Positions 25,505-50,300 of a stretch of DNA of 64,000 nt are shown piece by piece; position 1 is the first letter of the stretch, and every line of letters starts with the position of its first letter. The notes under the pieces were generated by a model. The model saw only the letters and a list, made by a program, of their open reading frames with translations. It had not been told where the DNA came from and ran no database searches. The translations under genes were made by a program, and so were the position numbers. Source of the DNA: Coturnix japonica (Eukaryota; Chordata; Aves; Galliformes; Phasianidae); contig NC_029529.1 in assembly GCF_001577835.2 (NCBI RefSeq), positions 5,520,157-5,584,156 on the forward strand. The letters are read 5' to 3'.

Positions 25505-28500
25505 AACGAAGAAGGAAAATGTCCTGTTATGAAGCATGCAATCAGAGTTTCTGTCAGTATCATTTCTTTGACCTACTGAACTAAACTAGTGTACACCAGT
25601 CAGCTGTGGCTCATGACAATACTCAGGGTGTCACACAGGTGAGACAAACTTGCCCTCATTCTTGTGTCTTACCAATGTTTTAATCAAACCTGCTGACACA
25701 GAGATCCCAACCTTCTGACAAGACTCCCATTCCCTGTGCTATAATGAAACTGCTTTGACTAATGCTGTCCCCATCAAGATGGATATGAGGAAGTGCAAAC
25801 TCTCCAAGCTGGTGGAAAATAAAAACAAAACCAGCGTTGTCCTGGCACAGATAGCTGTCCTTCAAACAGCCCACCCGCTGCAAGGCTCTCATCAAACACA
25901 GGCTGCCTCCAAGATATCAGGCTGGGAAATGAAGCTTTAAATGGGGTTTTCAACCATGCTGGAATGGCTCCATTTACGCTTCATTTCGTTGGTAAAATAA
26001 CTGCTTTTAGATAGCAGTGCTAATACTGCTACAAATAATTAACGTTATCTGAAACCATCATATTACAGGAGGGGGTGATTAGGTTCAAATCAGCAGAGAC
26101 ACGTCAAATTTCAGCAATATGACACGGTACAAAAACAATGTCTATATTCTTAGATAACCTTTGGTCTCGGTCTTTCGCTAAACATCAGTGCTCCCGAGGC
26201 TAGCACATGTTTATTTCTAGAGCTGAAATGTAATGTTTTGCCCATATGTTGATGCTAAAACAAAAATTTCCCTTCTGAACTCTCTAATCTTTTTATTCGT
26301 GTGTTCTGTTGCTCTCAGGCAGGGATTGTGAGTACCAGACGCTGCCTTATGTAAAATAATTGACTGTATTTTCTCTCTTCTGAACTAATTCACCACATTT
26401 TCTCCCTATCTATCATCTAGACGAATGCACTATGCTCTCTATCCATCACCCTGCTCTGGTACTCATCACTGGGGTATGCAGCCAGCAGATAAAAAGTATA
26501 ATGATGCTATATTAAATAAAGAAAATCGATGTTCTACTTGCAGTCAAACTGAGTCAAATTGTGACAAGTGGGTTGCCATGAGGAGAATTAGGCCCTGTCT
26601 CAAGCAGTGGGCTTTTCTGAAGCAGTGCTCTCAGCTCCCAGTATTTGTAGGCCTTGTCTTGCAATGCTGAGAAGGCATCTCCTGTCCTGCCTCAGCTCCA
26701 AAAGTCCTCACCAGTGCCTAGGACTTCTCATCCTGGTCAGCGTATATGTGGAAATCCATCTGCTCAAGATGACTCAAGAAACTGGAGCATTTAAACAGCA
26801 GCAAATGTGACAAGATGATGTAAACTGAAGAGGATTTGTGAATGCCTGTCTGAGTCACAGGATCCTTGGCTGCAGCATTTCATGTATGTAAAACATTGAA
26901 CTACTTAGGATCCTTGGTGTGAACTGCGATGCAATGGTAGCACCAATAGAAACAGCAGGATCGGGGTCTGGCACCCAGCAAGCAGTGAAAGCCACCTTTC
27001 ATTGCTCTGTAGACAATTCAGCACAAGACAGTCCATTGAAAAAACAAAAAGGGAGACTGAATTTTCAAGCCAGTTTGTCCTCAGAACGGGCAGCTCAGGT
27101 CAATGCCCCTTTAATGTACCATATGAACTTCAATGTACTACCAGTCCATCTCAGCTATGGTGTATTTTTTTCCCCTCCTCATTGCAGAATACTGAATTAC
27201 AGTTAAATGCTTGATGGTATTTCCTGACTGTGTGACTGATTGCTTGCCTTTGTGCATGGCTGGTTATTTGTCAGCAGTGAGCACTTCAAAGCCCATCAAG
27301 CCAGTCCAATTGCCCAGGGAAGCAGCTCAGCTTTCTTTGCCCACCCCACTACATTAGTTGAGAGGGAGCAAACACCTTCTGGCACTTCTCAACAGAGATA
27401 TGAAAGCAATGGTACTGCTTTTATGCAATCGAATCACATCTCCCTGCCAACCATTGCATCCAGATTTTCTCTCCACAGGAACTGGGACAGAGCTGGGAGG
27501 GGATCCACATCTCCCTCCTGAAGCACAGATGCAGCTGGTGCTGGGTGCTAGGAGCAAAAAGCTCATTCCCAAGACAAAGGATGCAAGTGTAGACAGAACA
27601 ATATCTCTGCTGCCTCCCTAAAACCTCCAAATCAAGGCTTTGCAATTCAGAATTTGTTGGCCCCCCATTCTTCTTTGCCTCAGTAGCAGTTTCCTCTCAG
27701 TTCTTTTATCTGCCCAGGCAAAGCAACACATGCAGCTTTGCAACAGCTCAGATTTTAGTAGCAAATTATGTCTAGGCCAGGAAAACAGTCTATAGCAGAT
27801 CTCTTGATAACTGGCAAACTAAAGGGTTGTAATGTGCCCTCCATTCTTAGCAAGGTTCCCTGGCATTGTATGTGAGAACAAAACTCCTTCTTCCATGAAA
27901 ATACACGGCAAAAGATGGAGGTGTGCTCTTGGTCTTGCTTCTGATTTCTCTGCTGATATGACTGCATTAAATTAGCACCTACATTTATTTACTTCAAGAA
28001 AGAGACCACGATATAGCCCCCATGTGCTGAGATTCTGTTACACTTAGAACAAGAAAGGAAGTCCGGTTCTTCTCTTCCACAGTTTCCCTGCCTTCAAGGT
28101 GTGGATATTTGCAGAACAGATGCTGAGAAGCAGCCTCCAAAGCATCTTCATCACTTGAAAATCAGACTTTCAGAATACTACATAATGTATTGGTCCCTGT
28201 TTGGAGAGATGTTACAGTGGAAGTGGGTCACATTTTCAAGCTCTTCTGAATGCCTTTGCAAAACGAAGGAAAGGATTCAGACCAGCTTCCTTTGGAAAAG
28301 TTATTTCTTCCATGCTGCAGACAAGAAATGAACTTCTCTGCTATTGGGTTGCAAGAGAACTCTCCCTTCTGCATTTACAAGAACTGTACTCCTCTCACAC
28401 TAATTTAATAAATAAAACAACAACAAGAAGACAGGGGAAAGCAACAGCAGCAGCCACAAAACCTCAGGGAGCACCTGCCTCAAACAGGAGCATCCACTGT

Positions 28501-29807
28501 GAGAAACTATTTCCCTTTGAAAGGATTCTAGCCAAGAGAAATCTTAATCTATTGAACATCAAAATATTTGAGCTGGAAAACATTTCTGTTCTTCTCTCCC
28601 AGTATGTTTTGTCATCTTGTGCTCTGGAAACATCTTGGATAACTGTCAATAATTTATACGTTACAGTAGCATACTAAATCACTTTGCTGTTGGAAGAGCT
28701 TTGAGCCACAGGGTCCCTGGGCCTGCCCTGGATGATGATGGGAACACCTGAATCTGCCAGGTGTCAATAGGTTTTGCTTTTCTTTCTTGCAGTGATGTGA
28801 TATGCAATCTATTAGGACAAGATGTGTCTGTGAACACCTGAAAGCAGGCTTAGACTGACAGAAAACAAGCAAATAAGAAACAAAACCAAAACAACAATAA
28901 CCTAGCCTGACAAACAAACAAAAACAACACCCTCTCCAATTCCATCTGTTCCTTGAAGCAATGTTCATTTGGGATAACAATAAAACTTCTCACTGAAGTA
29001 ACGCTTGCAGTGGATCAGGAAGAGTTTACTTTGTGTGTGGGTACACACAGTGTTTCTATATTGTTGAAGATTAAAACCTAGCAGTTACATCAACTCACAC
29101 AGCCCAGTCTGCTGCCAGTTTCCAGCCTCAAACACATCCCATTGCAGCCCTAATGGGCAGTTCTTCAGAAGTGCCCGGGTGATACTGAACAGGCTATGAT
29201 CAAGAACCACTAATAAAAGCTCCCTTGAAACCTCCAGAGAAAAATACTTTGTCATCTCAGCTGGAAAAGGAGACTGAATTCCAACACTGCTGGATAGCAG
29301 GGAAGCTCTGCTGTGGCTGTGCTGCCAGCTCATGGATGCACACTGTGTTTTTCAGATTCGAGCTCACTGTCAGTAGCAACCAACAAGAGCACAAGGTCTT
29401 GTAGGAAGAATGGCTGTGGACTTTCAGAGCATTCATCTACTACTTTATGCAGCCGAGGCACAGTCCAGGCATCCCTCTCGTGGACTCAAGGATCCCACTG
29501 GCCTGGGTAGGCTGCAGAGCACATGTTTTTTCCTTCTCAATTTTCTATATCAAAAAGACATTCAAGGAGAGAGCCCAAGGACGAGAGCGCCCTCTGTTGT
29601 CTCTGCTCTCTCCAGCATCCTCCCATTACACTGAACCCTCTCCTTCCCCTCCTGCTTAACGATGGCAAAACCCCTTAAAATCCAATTAAACAAATTAAAG
29701 CTGCCTGTTGTGTCTCCAGGTGAGAATTACAACGTGGGGATACCTCAGCAGACGGATTTCACAGCACCTGACCGGATCACATCAACTGCCTTATAAAGCG
29801 AGCATTT
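25505..29807. other. Intergenic upstream of TEKT4, no gene recognised
   Basis: About 4.3 kb without a recognisable exon. It contains an open frame of 158 codons at 28201-28677 that I cannot relate to any protein, and the A-rich tract at 28860-28930. Distal TEKT4 control elements could lie here but no motif stands out. Confidence 0.6.
28860..28930. repeat. A-rich (CAAA)n-type low-complexity tract
   Basis: About 70 bases built mainly of CAAA, CAAAA and AACAA units. It may be simple sequence or the remnant of an A-rich tail; no attached element is recognisable. Confidence 0.7.
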
Positions 29808-29890
29808 AGGGTTGGAGTGATATAACAGCGTGTCTGGAAACGGATCTTTTAAGGTCTCTTATAATCTAAGCCATTCTATGATGCTAAGAG
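29808..29890 (+). mobile_element. CR1: CR1 LINE fragment next to TEKT4 promoter
   Basis: AGGGTTGGAGTGATATAA, then GGATCTTTTAAGGTCTCTTA and AATCTAAGCCATTCTATGATG resemble a diverged CR1 3' end with its closing ATTCTATGAT octamer. It ends about 20 bases before the first inverted CCAAT box of the TEKT4 promoter. The divergence suggests an old insertion. Confidence 0.7.
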
Positions 29891-29911
29891 TGGGGAACAA
29901 GACCCCTCCCC

Positions 29912-30039
29912 ATTGGGGTAATGAAGGGCGGGCCGTTCTTTCGTCACAGCCTCGGGTTTCCCTTCGCAGTAGGGGGACCCTTCTCCTCATTGGCTGCTGT
30001 CGTTGCTATTGCAACGAGAGGACGCGGCGCATTGTAGAC
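29912..30039 (+). promoter_or_regulatory. TEKT4: TEKT4 proximal promoter (TATA-less, CpG-rich)
   Basis: The sequence shows two inverted CCAAT boxes (ATTGG at 29912-29916 and 29989-29993), a GC box GGGCGG at 29926-29931 and an RFX X-box-like site at 30002-30015, all within 130 bases of the start codon. I see no TATA box. Dispersed initiation is inferred from the TATA-less CpG context. The transcription start cannot be fixed from sequence alone, so the 5' untranslated region probably begins inside this interval. Confidence 0.75.
30002..30015. promoter_or_regulatory. RFX X-box-like site
   Basis: The 14-mer GTTGCTATTGCAAC has half-sites GTTGCT and TGCAAC around an AT spacer. Against the X-box consensus GTNRCC-N(0-3)-RGYAAC it matches 10 of 12 half-site positions, and the two mismatches are symmetric. 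GTTGC and GCAAC form perfect 5-base arms. RFX factors drive genes of motile and sensory cilia through such sites close to the promoter, so the position 24 bases before a tektin ATG makes function likely. That last step is inference. Confidence 0.75.
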
Positions 30040-42009
<11,970 letters not shown>

Positions 42010-42125
42010 TCTCTGTACTAACTGGGCACAGTATAGAAGAAAAGTGTCACCAAGCATCTTTCATATGAAATGCATGAATACTGTTACACACAGATGTACT
42101 GTGTTGGTGGTTTTCTTGTATTTGG

Positions 42126-42131
42126 ATTAAA
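42126..42131 (+). terminator. TEKT4: Possible proximal poly(A) signal ATTAAA
   Basis: The common variant hexamer ATTAAA lies about 117 bases after the TAA stop. It would give a short 3' untranslated region. The downstream T/G-rich element is weak. Confidence 0.45.
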
Positions 42132-42382
42132 ATGCATTAGTACCTGATGGCTGGCTTGGAGTCTTCCCTTTACAAATTCAGTCTGAGTGCAGGCATATAT
42201 GGTCAGCTAAAATGCAGCTTAAAGGCAATCCCTTACATCTGATGCTATATCACATCTGCATAACCTGCACGGTATGGTGTTCAACCTAAGAAGCAAATAT
42301 GTGGAGTTATTATGATATACACAGATGTGAACCCGTAAGATTTATAGCTTTCTAGCATTTTACAGCTGCATTAAATAAGAGC

Positions 42383-42388
42383 AATAAA
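42383..42388 (+). terminator. TEKT4: Possible distal poly(A) signal AATAAA
   Basis: A canonical AATAAA lies 374 bases after the stop, followed at once by a G/T-containing stretch (GGTGCGTGCC) that could act as the downstream element. Of the two candidates this has the better hexamer. Transcript 3'-end data would decide between them. Confidence 0.5.
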
Positions 42389-45300
42389 GGTGCGTGCCTG
42401 ATAGAAGGTCCCACGATCAGCGAGGAAATAGAGGATGGACCTTTACACTCTTCAAACACCATTAGTTAACAAAAAAGTTTGCACAGGTTAGATGGCAATC
42501 TGACTATTGGCAGAGACACTCCCAGCCCATCACACCTGCGTATCTAACCTTAAAATGAGATCAAGGATCTTTAACTTTCAAGTCAATTCCATTTGATTTT
42601 TTTTTTCAGGGGAGGAAAAAGAAAAGCCTAAACAGAGCCTGAATAGCAGTTGTGCCTTCCAGCTTCAGCAGTTGGATGTTTAATTGAGCTCTTGATCTGT
42701 TCCACCTATTCCCTGAAAGCAAGGCTTGTGTTTGAACTATTACCCTTAATGGAGAGCACATCGGATTCATCTACTCCAGTAGAGCAATGTAACAAATGTC
42801 ATTCACTCATTAGCTTAGTAGGCCACTCGGCTGGAAATGCGACATGTGTCAAAGAAGAGAAGTGATGACACAGAGCACAATTACATTATGGTTTCCTGCA
42901 TTACAGCTTTTTATTTTCAAAAAGCAGCTGACCAAAGAGAGAAAAAACATCACCCCCTCCCCCCATCTGCCCCTAAACCCAGTCAGTGTGCATTTCTGAA
43001 TAGCCCCGCTTTGTTAACCGGAGCAGGAGAAGCCATTAGATGATCTGTTTTGCACAGAGATTGCTATCTATCTGTATGATCTTGACACAGAGCATCAGAG
43101 CAGTGTTCAGCTATTGCCTTCCCGCTGAAAGATGCTGCCATTTATTTCTTTGAAAACCAGCTTTGTCAGTGAAGGCTTTTGACTCAAACATCTGTTTTGT
43201 GGCCAAAGGGCCACAGAGGGCCAGCTGGCCCCTTCTCCCCCACTCCTTAACCTCTCAGTCACTACAGCTCCTGTAAAGGCTTATTTTCAGCTGGCAGCAC
43301 AGGAGCAGAGAGAATCTGAGCGATAGGTTACATGATGACTGAAAAAGCAATCTCTGCTGGTTTTATTTATGCTGACCTGGTTATCTCCAATACTGTAGTC
43401 CTGGAGGAAAATACTGGCAGTGTGAACAATTGTCATTTCTTCAGTCCGACATCTGTTACAGCAGAGGAAAGGGGATCTAAATCTCAGATAGCAGAGAACT
43501 GAAGCAGCTGGGGTCAAAGTGGACTTCAACTTTCAATTACGGTCAATGAGACCATGAAAGTCTGCAATCCAGGCCCCAAAACTATTATTTTGATTCAAGA
43601 GTTTTACATTAAAGAGAGGAAAAGTGCTGCCACATTCACTGAGGCTGCGTTGAGAACTAATAACCCTGTGCCCCATATTGGGCTGTAAATGGATCTCTCC
43701 CTAATTAAGGCCTATCAGTTTAATTTACCTTTGTGAACTAAATTACTCTGCCCTTGCTTTAGGCCAATCAAGGGAAATCTTGGCCGGGCAAACCCAATAC
43801 ATTAGCAGGGTGTAATCACTGCTCTATTCACATGGTAATAGAGGGATACGAGCAAGTTGTAAGGGCGTGAATCACATGGAAGAACTTCAAGCTTCTGTCA
43901 TTATTTTTCCTTTAATTACAGATTAGTGAAAAATCATAGTTAAAGCCACCCCTCCAGCATGTAAACCTGTTTCTATATTGCATTTTCAGAATGCGTTTTA
44001 CGCTGAGGATTTCCCAAGGAAGGATTCAAAAGCTGCTGTAGCTGCTCTCATGTGAGCTGCTGTCATGGGTGAGCTGCAGCTCCCTGCTAATCTATATGAA
44101 AAGTGTTACGTTTTTTCTTTATGTATTAAAAACAGTTGTTTCTTTTATTATTTATGAGCAGACAACACTGTACAAGGGGAGCCATGAAAGATATGGAAGA
44201 ACGAGAGGTCATATTTGTGCAGTGTTTTTACCCGAAGGTAGTTTATTTTCTCTAAAGCTGAAGCTTAGAACAACTGCCTCATCATTTCAGCCCCGTACCA
44301 TGTCACAGGTCACTCAAAATTTAATACCAGAGCAGCAGACAGCAGCGCTGGGTGTGCAGGTAGGATGTTTCAGACATCCCCATTTCCACTTTGGACCCTT
44401 GACACATGACATCAGCAGCACGTGCTTAGAATACTAACCTGTAAATCCAGCTTGCGTGGCAGAAGGGCACAAGGACAGCCAGTAACATCAGCTGTGTCTT
44501 ATAGAGGAGATCTGAGTTTAGGAGTTTATTTCTGTTCTTCAGGATTCTTTTCGAGCTGATTTGCAGTGTAATTATAAAAGCAACCTGCAGAGAGTGAGAA
44601 TTTATTTTAAAATCTTTTCCTGAGCAATTTCTCTGAATAATTCCTGCATATTCTCTTAGACCTGCTGGCCTTTCTAAGCAAACTGTGTCCCAACATCAGT
44701 CTCGGCAGTAATAAAAGTCACAATGACAACTTTATGACCACGTAGATGCTCGTTAGTGCCCCGTGTGATTCCTGGGTTATATCTGATAGCCAGGCTGTTC
44801 GTAGCACTGTTTGCTGAGCTCTCAGGGCAAGCAGGATGCACTGAGCTCTGAGCTGTCACACAGGGGGCAGTTCCCAGTATACAGAGTCCTGCTCTGGGCC
44901 TGGACAAGATTCAGCATCCCCAGAGTGTGAAAGCCACACCAGCTCTGATGCCACATGAAAACAGAAATGAGGGATCCTTGTGGCATTTCCTCACATGAGA
45001 GTTGTTTGCAGGATTGCTGTGGGGTTTTTGCATGGGTTGTTTCTTTGGGGAAAGGGCCGCAGAGGGTAAAGCCATCATTTCTTTTTAAAGGCAACAGGAA
45101 GATGAAATATTTTATTGCTGGTTCTTGGAGGATTTATATAAGAACGGCAGGGATGAAAACCAGAATGACCTTTTCACATAGTCATGCACGGTTAATCAAG
45201 AAAACTGAAATGTTTGTCATAGGATAATCCACAAGATTTGTAAAACAAAACTTCCAGAAAGGAAATAACTCCGAAAATGGGGAGAAAAATCCAGACTTAC

Positions 45301-47298
45301 TTCTTAGAAACCTACATTGTTTCATCCTTGAAAAATTCAAACCACTGCCAGTAGCCTTCCATGCTAAGGGAGAGCTGCGCAGCTCCCCTCCACGTGAGCC
45401 AGGCACAGGCTGCAGCTGGGAAACAGCTCTCAAGTTACTGCAAAAGTATTTCAAGAGCTGTAAACACCGTGCCAGTTAAACTACCCTGTTCTGCAAATCA
45501 TCCGTTGGGTTTGGATTCATTGCCAAAGGATGAGCAGCAAAAAAAGTGGAGGATTGTTCTCTCTCAGCTTCCTGGGTTGAAGCTTGAACCACCCAAGGGC
45601 TAAAGGGCTCCAATGTGCCCAACTTTATCCATCACTGCATTTCCCAAAGGAGGAGGCTGGTCAGCAACCCAGCAGAGAGCAGGTTCACACAGCGGGTAAA
45701 TTGAAATCCACCAAAGTCCTTGGCTGCATTTCCATTTCCCTCACTCAGCCCGTAATGATGAAGTGCCTCGTTCAGATATGGGCTCATGATTAAGGATTGC
45801 CTTAGGGCCTTGTATATAGAAGATCATTTTTATGATTGCTGCAGTGTATGAGCTCTTCATAGAAGAGGCTTTTAAAATCGGAATGGGTTCAAGCATGCAA
45901 AAGATTTATGTGGGTCCGCATGCATCCATCTCAGTCTGCAAAGTCCAATTTATTTCTGTGAAGGCCATTTTGGTTGCAAAACTCCTGGACTTTTGCAAAA
46001 AGCACAGAGCAGACACAAGCATAATGGTTGCTTGTCTAGATACCCAGCAGTGGGGACCATTAAAAACCATGCTGCCTTGGGCACTGGGATCAGTGCTGAC
46101 CCAGTAGAGATGCAGATTTTGGGGTGGCATTGCATCAAATGATGGACCAAGGCAACAGAGGCTGAGAATACTTTCAGAGAACTTAGTGAGATCTTTGCAT
46201 AACTACCTACATAGCCCAGAATTAAGTCCCTACCAGGAAGGCAGACCTTCACCTGCACAGCCCAGCTTATGCTGCACGATGGTAAAGCTGAGTGAGCAAG
46301 CTCAAACGTTTAGTTAATTTCTGATTATTGCTTCCTGCATCATGGGACGTGTAGATCTTGAATAGAAACTTCTTAAGATCTGCACTCCCTCCCCGGAGAA
46401 CCCTGCTGGGAAGGATTCAACCTGCCATCCTCCTGCACGCCCCGAGCCGGCTGCCAACACGATTTGGTGACTGGAGCTGTTACACGCTCGATTTACTTTA
46501 CAGGCAAGAGTGGCTTTTACAAGCTCTCTGTGTCTCTGGAGTTGGTGATGCAAACCCATACACAGCTGTCTCCTTCAATAAAATAAAGAAGTACAGGCAG
46601 GCAGATCCAATGCTTCCACCAGCCAAACCTGTGGCAGAGCAGGCAGGCACCAACAAGCACAATTCCAGTGCTGCACCCTGAACACCCGGTGCCCCATTCC
46701 TGCCTCTCCTGCTCACACCCAGCCCAGGTACCCCCGACCCAACTGCATCCCCAGAGCAGCCTGCTCATGTTTACCTCTGCTCTGAGCTCAGCCTTGAAGC
46801 ATGAGGATCCATCCTCCTTATGATTTGTGCTCCCTCTGGTGTGAGTACATGCGGTCTTACCAGCAGCGTACTTAAACCAGTTGCTCCAGCTGGTGCTGGG
46901 TTGGTGCTGCCCCGCTGCAGCAGCATGGGACTATTTCAGCATCTTTCTTCTAACGTGGCTCCTGCAATGTGAAAACAGTCACAAAAAAAGTAAAACGAAA
47001 CAAATCATAGACTTTGAGAAAGTAGAAACATTCAGAAGATACTTCATTTAGCAATGAAATCACATTTCCCAAGATCCTTTATCAAGAAGTGGTCAGAGAG
47101 AGTGTCCTATTGTGCACAGATTGGACACGTCTCTGAAGGCAGATGGGAGAGGATTCTTCTTTTAAAGTTGTATGGGTTTGTCACAGCTGTCACCCCTTTG
47201 TGACTCTATAGAAGGGTGACCCTGAGAGAAGGGAAGCACTGTGAGGCAATGCCAGCAATGGAGCATCCTGCCAAAAACCAAGCACTGAGTCTCTATGA

Positions 47299-47299
<1 letters not shown>
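42389..47299. other. Intergenic downstream of TEKT4, candidate regulatory block
   Basis: No gene recognised. The most structured part is about 43665-43890, which has several TAAT/ATTA cores (for example CTAATTAAGG) and CCAATCA-type sequence. Open frames are short and without domains. Confidence 0.55.

Positions 47300-47352
<53 letters not shown>
47300..47352. repeat. (CA)n microsatellite, about 26 units
   Basis: An uninterrupted CA dinucleotide run of 53 bases. Long perfect CA runs are usually highly polymorphic in length. Confidence 0.97.
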
Positions 47353-47355
<3 letters not shown>

Positions 47356-50300
47356 CCTAATTCCCAGTTTGTGTGGCAGCACAAGACGTGTGGAGGCACT
47401 CAGAGTAAATGCATTCCATCGCTTTCCCCCTGAACCAGCATTTAAATTAAACTAAGCAGCCTCTATTTAAATGCTTTGCGTCTGCTCCAACATTCCCGCT
47501 GACAGTTTAATCAGAGCTCTCACAGATACATTTTCTGCCACTGGTTTCCAGCTCTGATGACTGCTGTGTTCCGGAGGTGCATCACGTGCTGCGATGAACC
47601 AAAACTTGTGGGTAACATCCACTTTTTTCCCAATTGCTGCCCTCCATTCTCGCAATGAGACCCCGTGACAGCACACAGAGAGGGATTAACAATGGGAGAC
47701 TCTTGTGCAAGGTGTGCAATTACACCATAGAGCAAACAGACTGCTTGGGGCTGCAGGGGATGGAGCATCCCATGGGATGCTGCACTGCTTCCCATCCTCA
47801 GCAAAAAGACATTAAAAAAAAAAAGTCACCTACAGGAAAATATAATTTCCATGGCAAAAAGCCGACAGCAAGAAGTGCGAGAGCTGCTCTGCACTGCTGA
47901 AGGAAGATCTATTGAGCTGTTGGAGGCATGCTGTAGTTAGCAGATCAGAATGCTCAGTGCGCTGAAGAGCAGATTAAGGAAATTAATGGAAAGGGAAAAG
48001 CAGCCCAAACCAATCTTTCCCTTTTCACAGAAAGCAGATAGTCACGGTGCTGCTTTCATTAACATTAATGTCAGCTGATGCTTTTAATTGTTCTCTTCTG
48101 ACATTTCAATTATATGCTTTATGTAAATAAATGTCAGCCCTGGGATTTCCCAGAATTGGATTTTTGCAGTGCCTGTTTTCAAGTCCCCATTAACCACCAG
48201 CACTGTGTGCCCACTCCAGCTCTGTACTCTTTGCGCTGCATTCTACCATAGGAGGAGGAGACATTTGCATGCTCCCAGCTGTCTTTTCCTTTAAGTTTCA
48301 AAACACTCCATTTGCAAGGAAAAAAAGGGTTATGTTGTTTTCATCCCAACTACTGCTAACACCTTTCATAGACTGACATGGTAAGCATGGAAAGCTGGAT
48401 ATCATACTGCAAAAGAAAGCAGGTTTTGTATAAACAGCATTCTCCATTGGAAAGTGGCTTCATGGGAAACAAAGAAACCCAGAGCTGGACTTCTACCCTA
48501 AGTATGGACCAAATAACTCCTGTGGCTCTGGGAAATGTAAACTCTAAAACAGGAGTGATGCTTCCTAAAGCATCTGCTCCTCAGTACTGGCACCTGGCTC
48601 AGGTGATGGATCCAGATGTTACTTTTGGTGGCGATGAATGCTCAGCTCTGTTCATGCCCCAATACTCACTCTCTTAACTCACGGAAAAGCGGCAGTCTCC
48701 AGGAGAAGAATTCTGAACACATTGCTGAGGTTCGAAGCCTGAAGCTGCCGTGAGGCATCTCCTGCACGGGTAAGAAGGCATCAGAAGTCACCAAAACCTC
48801 CATTATTCACTCTCCTGGGATGAGATTGACCAAAATTAGGCCTCCGGGAGCTAAATCTTGGGCTGTTTGCCCACCGAGCCAGGGCTGAGCTTTGCAGAAA
48901 GGCAAAGAAGTGAGCTGGGGTGGAGGTGAGGGTTGGAGACACCTGCAGAGCTCAAACCTGTGCAGTTTTCTACTTTCATTCTTGAATTGTTGCACCAAAA
49001 TCCACTGGCAACACTTGGGAAAAAAAACACAACCTTGGTGAAGGGGAAAGAGAAGCCCACAAATTGTTTTCATGCAGGAAAAGGCACGTGATCTGTCAGA
49101 GATTATATTTTACATATTGTTCGGCTGCTGACGGCGCTGAACAAGAGTTACATTTTCTCCTTGGCAGCTCATGCAGGCGAGCACTGAGCCATGGAGCTTT
49201 GGTGGCACAGGGCAGCTGGGATGCTGCTGTCCCCATCTATCCACTGTGGTTGCATTCAGTCTTGCTGGATGGATGCAGAGCCATTACACAGAGCCAAACT
49301 CCAGAACTGCAAGCACTTGCAAATCCAGCTGTCATTTGTCCCTCTGTGTATTTTTCATAGTTAAAGAGCTGCTTTAGAGCTTGAGAAGACCCCAGGATGC
49401 GTTTCTCTTGTCTTCTTTTCAAGGAGCATTCTACACATGTTTTCTTTCCATGAAGGGAGAGGAAAAGCACTGCACAAGAAGATAGAAAAACAGGTGGGGG
49501 AGAAAATAATCCAAACACATTTGTCATCCTCTGCTACTTTGAGACTTCTTTTTTGCAGTGTATCTGTCTTGCTGAAATGAAAGCTTGGGGAGGGAATGCA
49601 TTGCATGACAACTCAATCAAGGCATATTGCAGGACCTGCACCGAAGCACTTTGCTTTGCTTACCGATCCTGATCTTTTTTTGACCCAGCTACTTAAAAAA
49701 TAATGCCTGGTAAATTTCAAGATAGAAATATTTTCTCTGGAAAATTCAGACTGAAATATCCCAGCAGCCGTCAGCGCTGCTCTGCTGGCTCTGGCTGCCT
49801 GGGGAGCTGCAGCTTTGGTTGATTTAACAGAAATTATTTGACCTTCCCACTTCAGCCCCCCAGAACATCCCATGGTTTGAGAAACAGGAGGATCTTCTTA
49901 TCGCTGATGAAAAAGAAAGATTCCCAGACACATGAACAGAAAAACAGCACTGGGAATGGACCAGGTTATTTCCCACCTGGCTTTTACATGGCTGGCTGCA
50001 GCTCTGTACTACATCAGATTCAGTTTCCCCTGGACCTGGATGGGAACTGATGTGAACACAACCCCCAGTGCCAGGTTGGGCCCTACAGGGCTGGGGCTTT
50101 CAGAGGCAGTGACCCAAGTGATGCTGAGTGACAACATCCCAAATCCCAGCTTTGCACCCCAGGACCAGCAGTGCAACCCTGCAGCCCCTCCTCCCATGAG
50201 AGATGGGCTCCAGGCTCAGAAACAAGGATTTATGTAAACCTTGTTCTTTTACATAAAAGAAAAAAGAAAAAGTAGGCTTGCAAACATCACTGAATGGCAT

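Noticed and set aside
28201-28677. 158-codon open frame on the + strand
   Set aside because: No family resemblance; it ends in translated AT-rich sequence and contains an A-rich low-complexity part. No evidence of an exon.
29830-30039. Upstream in-frame extension of the TEKT4 reading frame
   Set aside because: It runs through a CR1 remnant, the GC box and the X-box, so it is promoter or untranslated sequence, not protein.
47162-47399. Cys/Val-repeat open frames on the minus strand
   Set aside because: They are translations of the (CA)n microsatellite.
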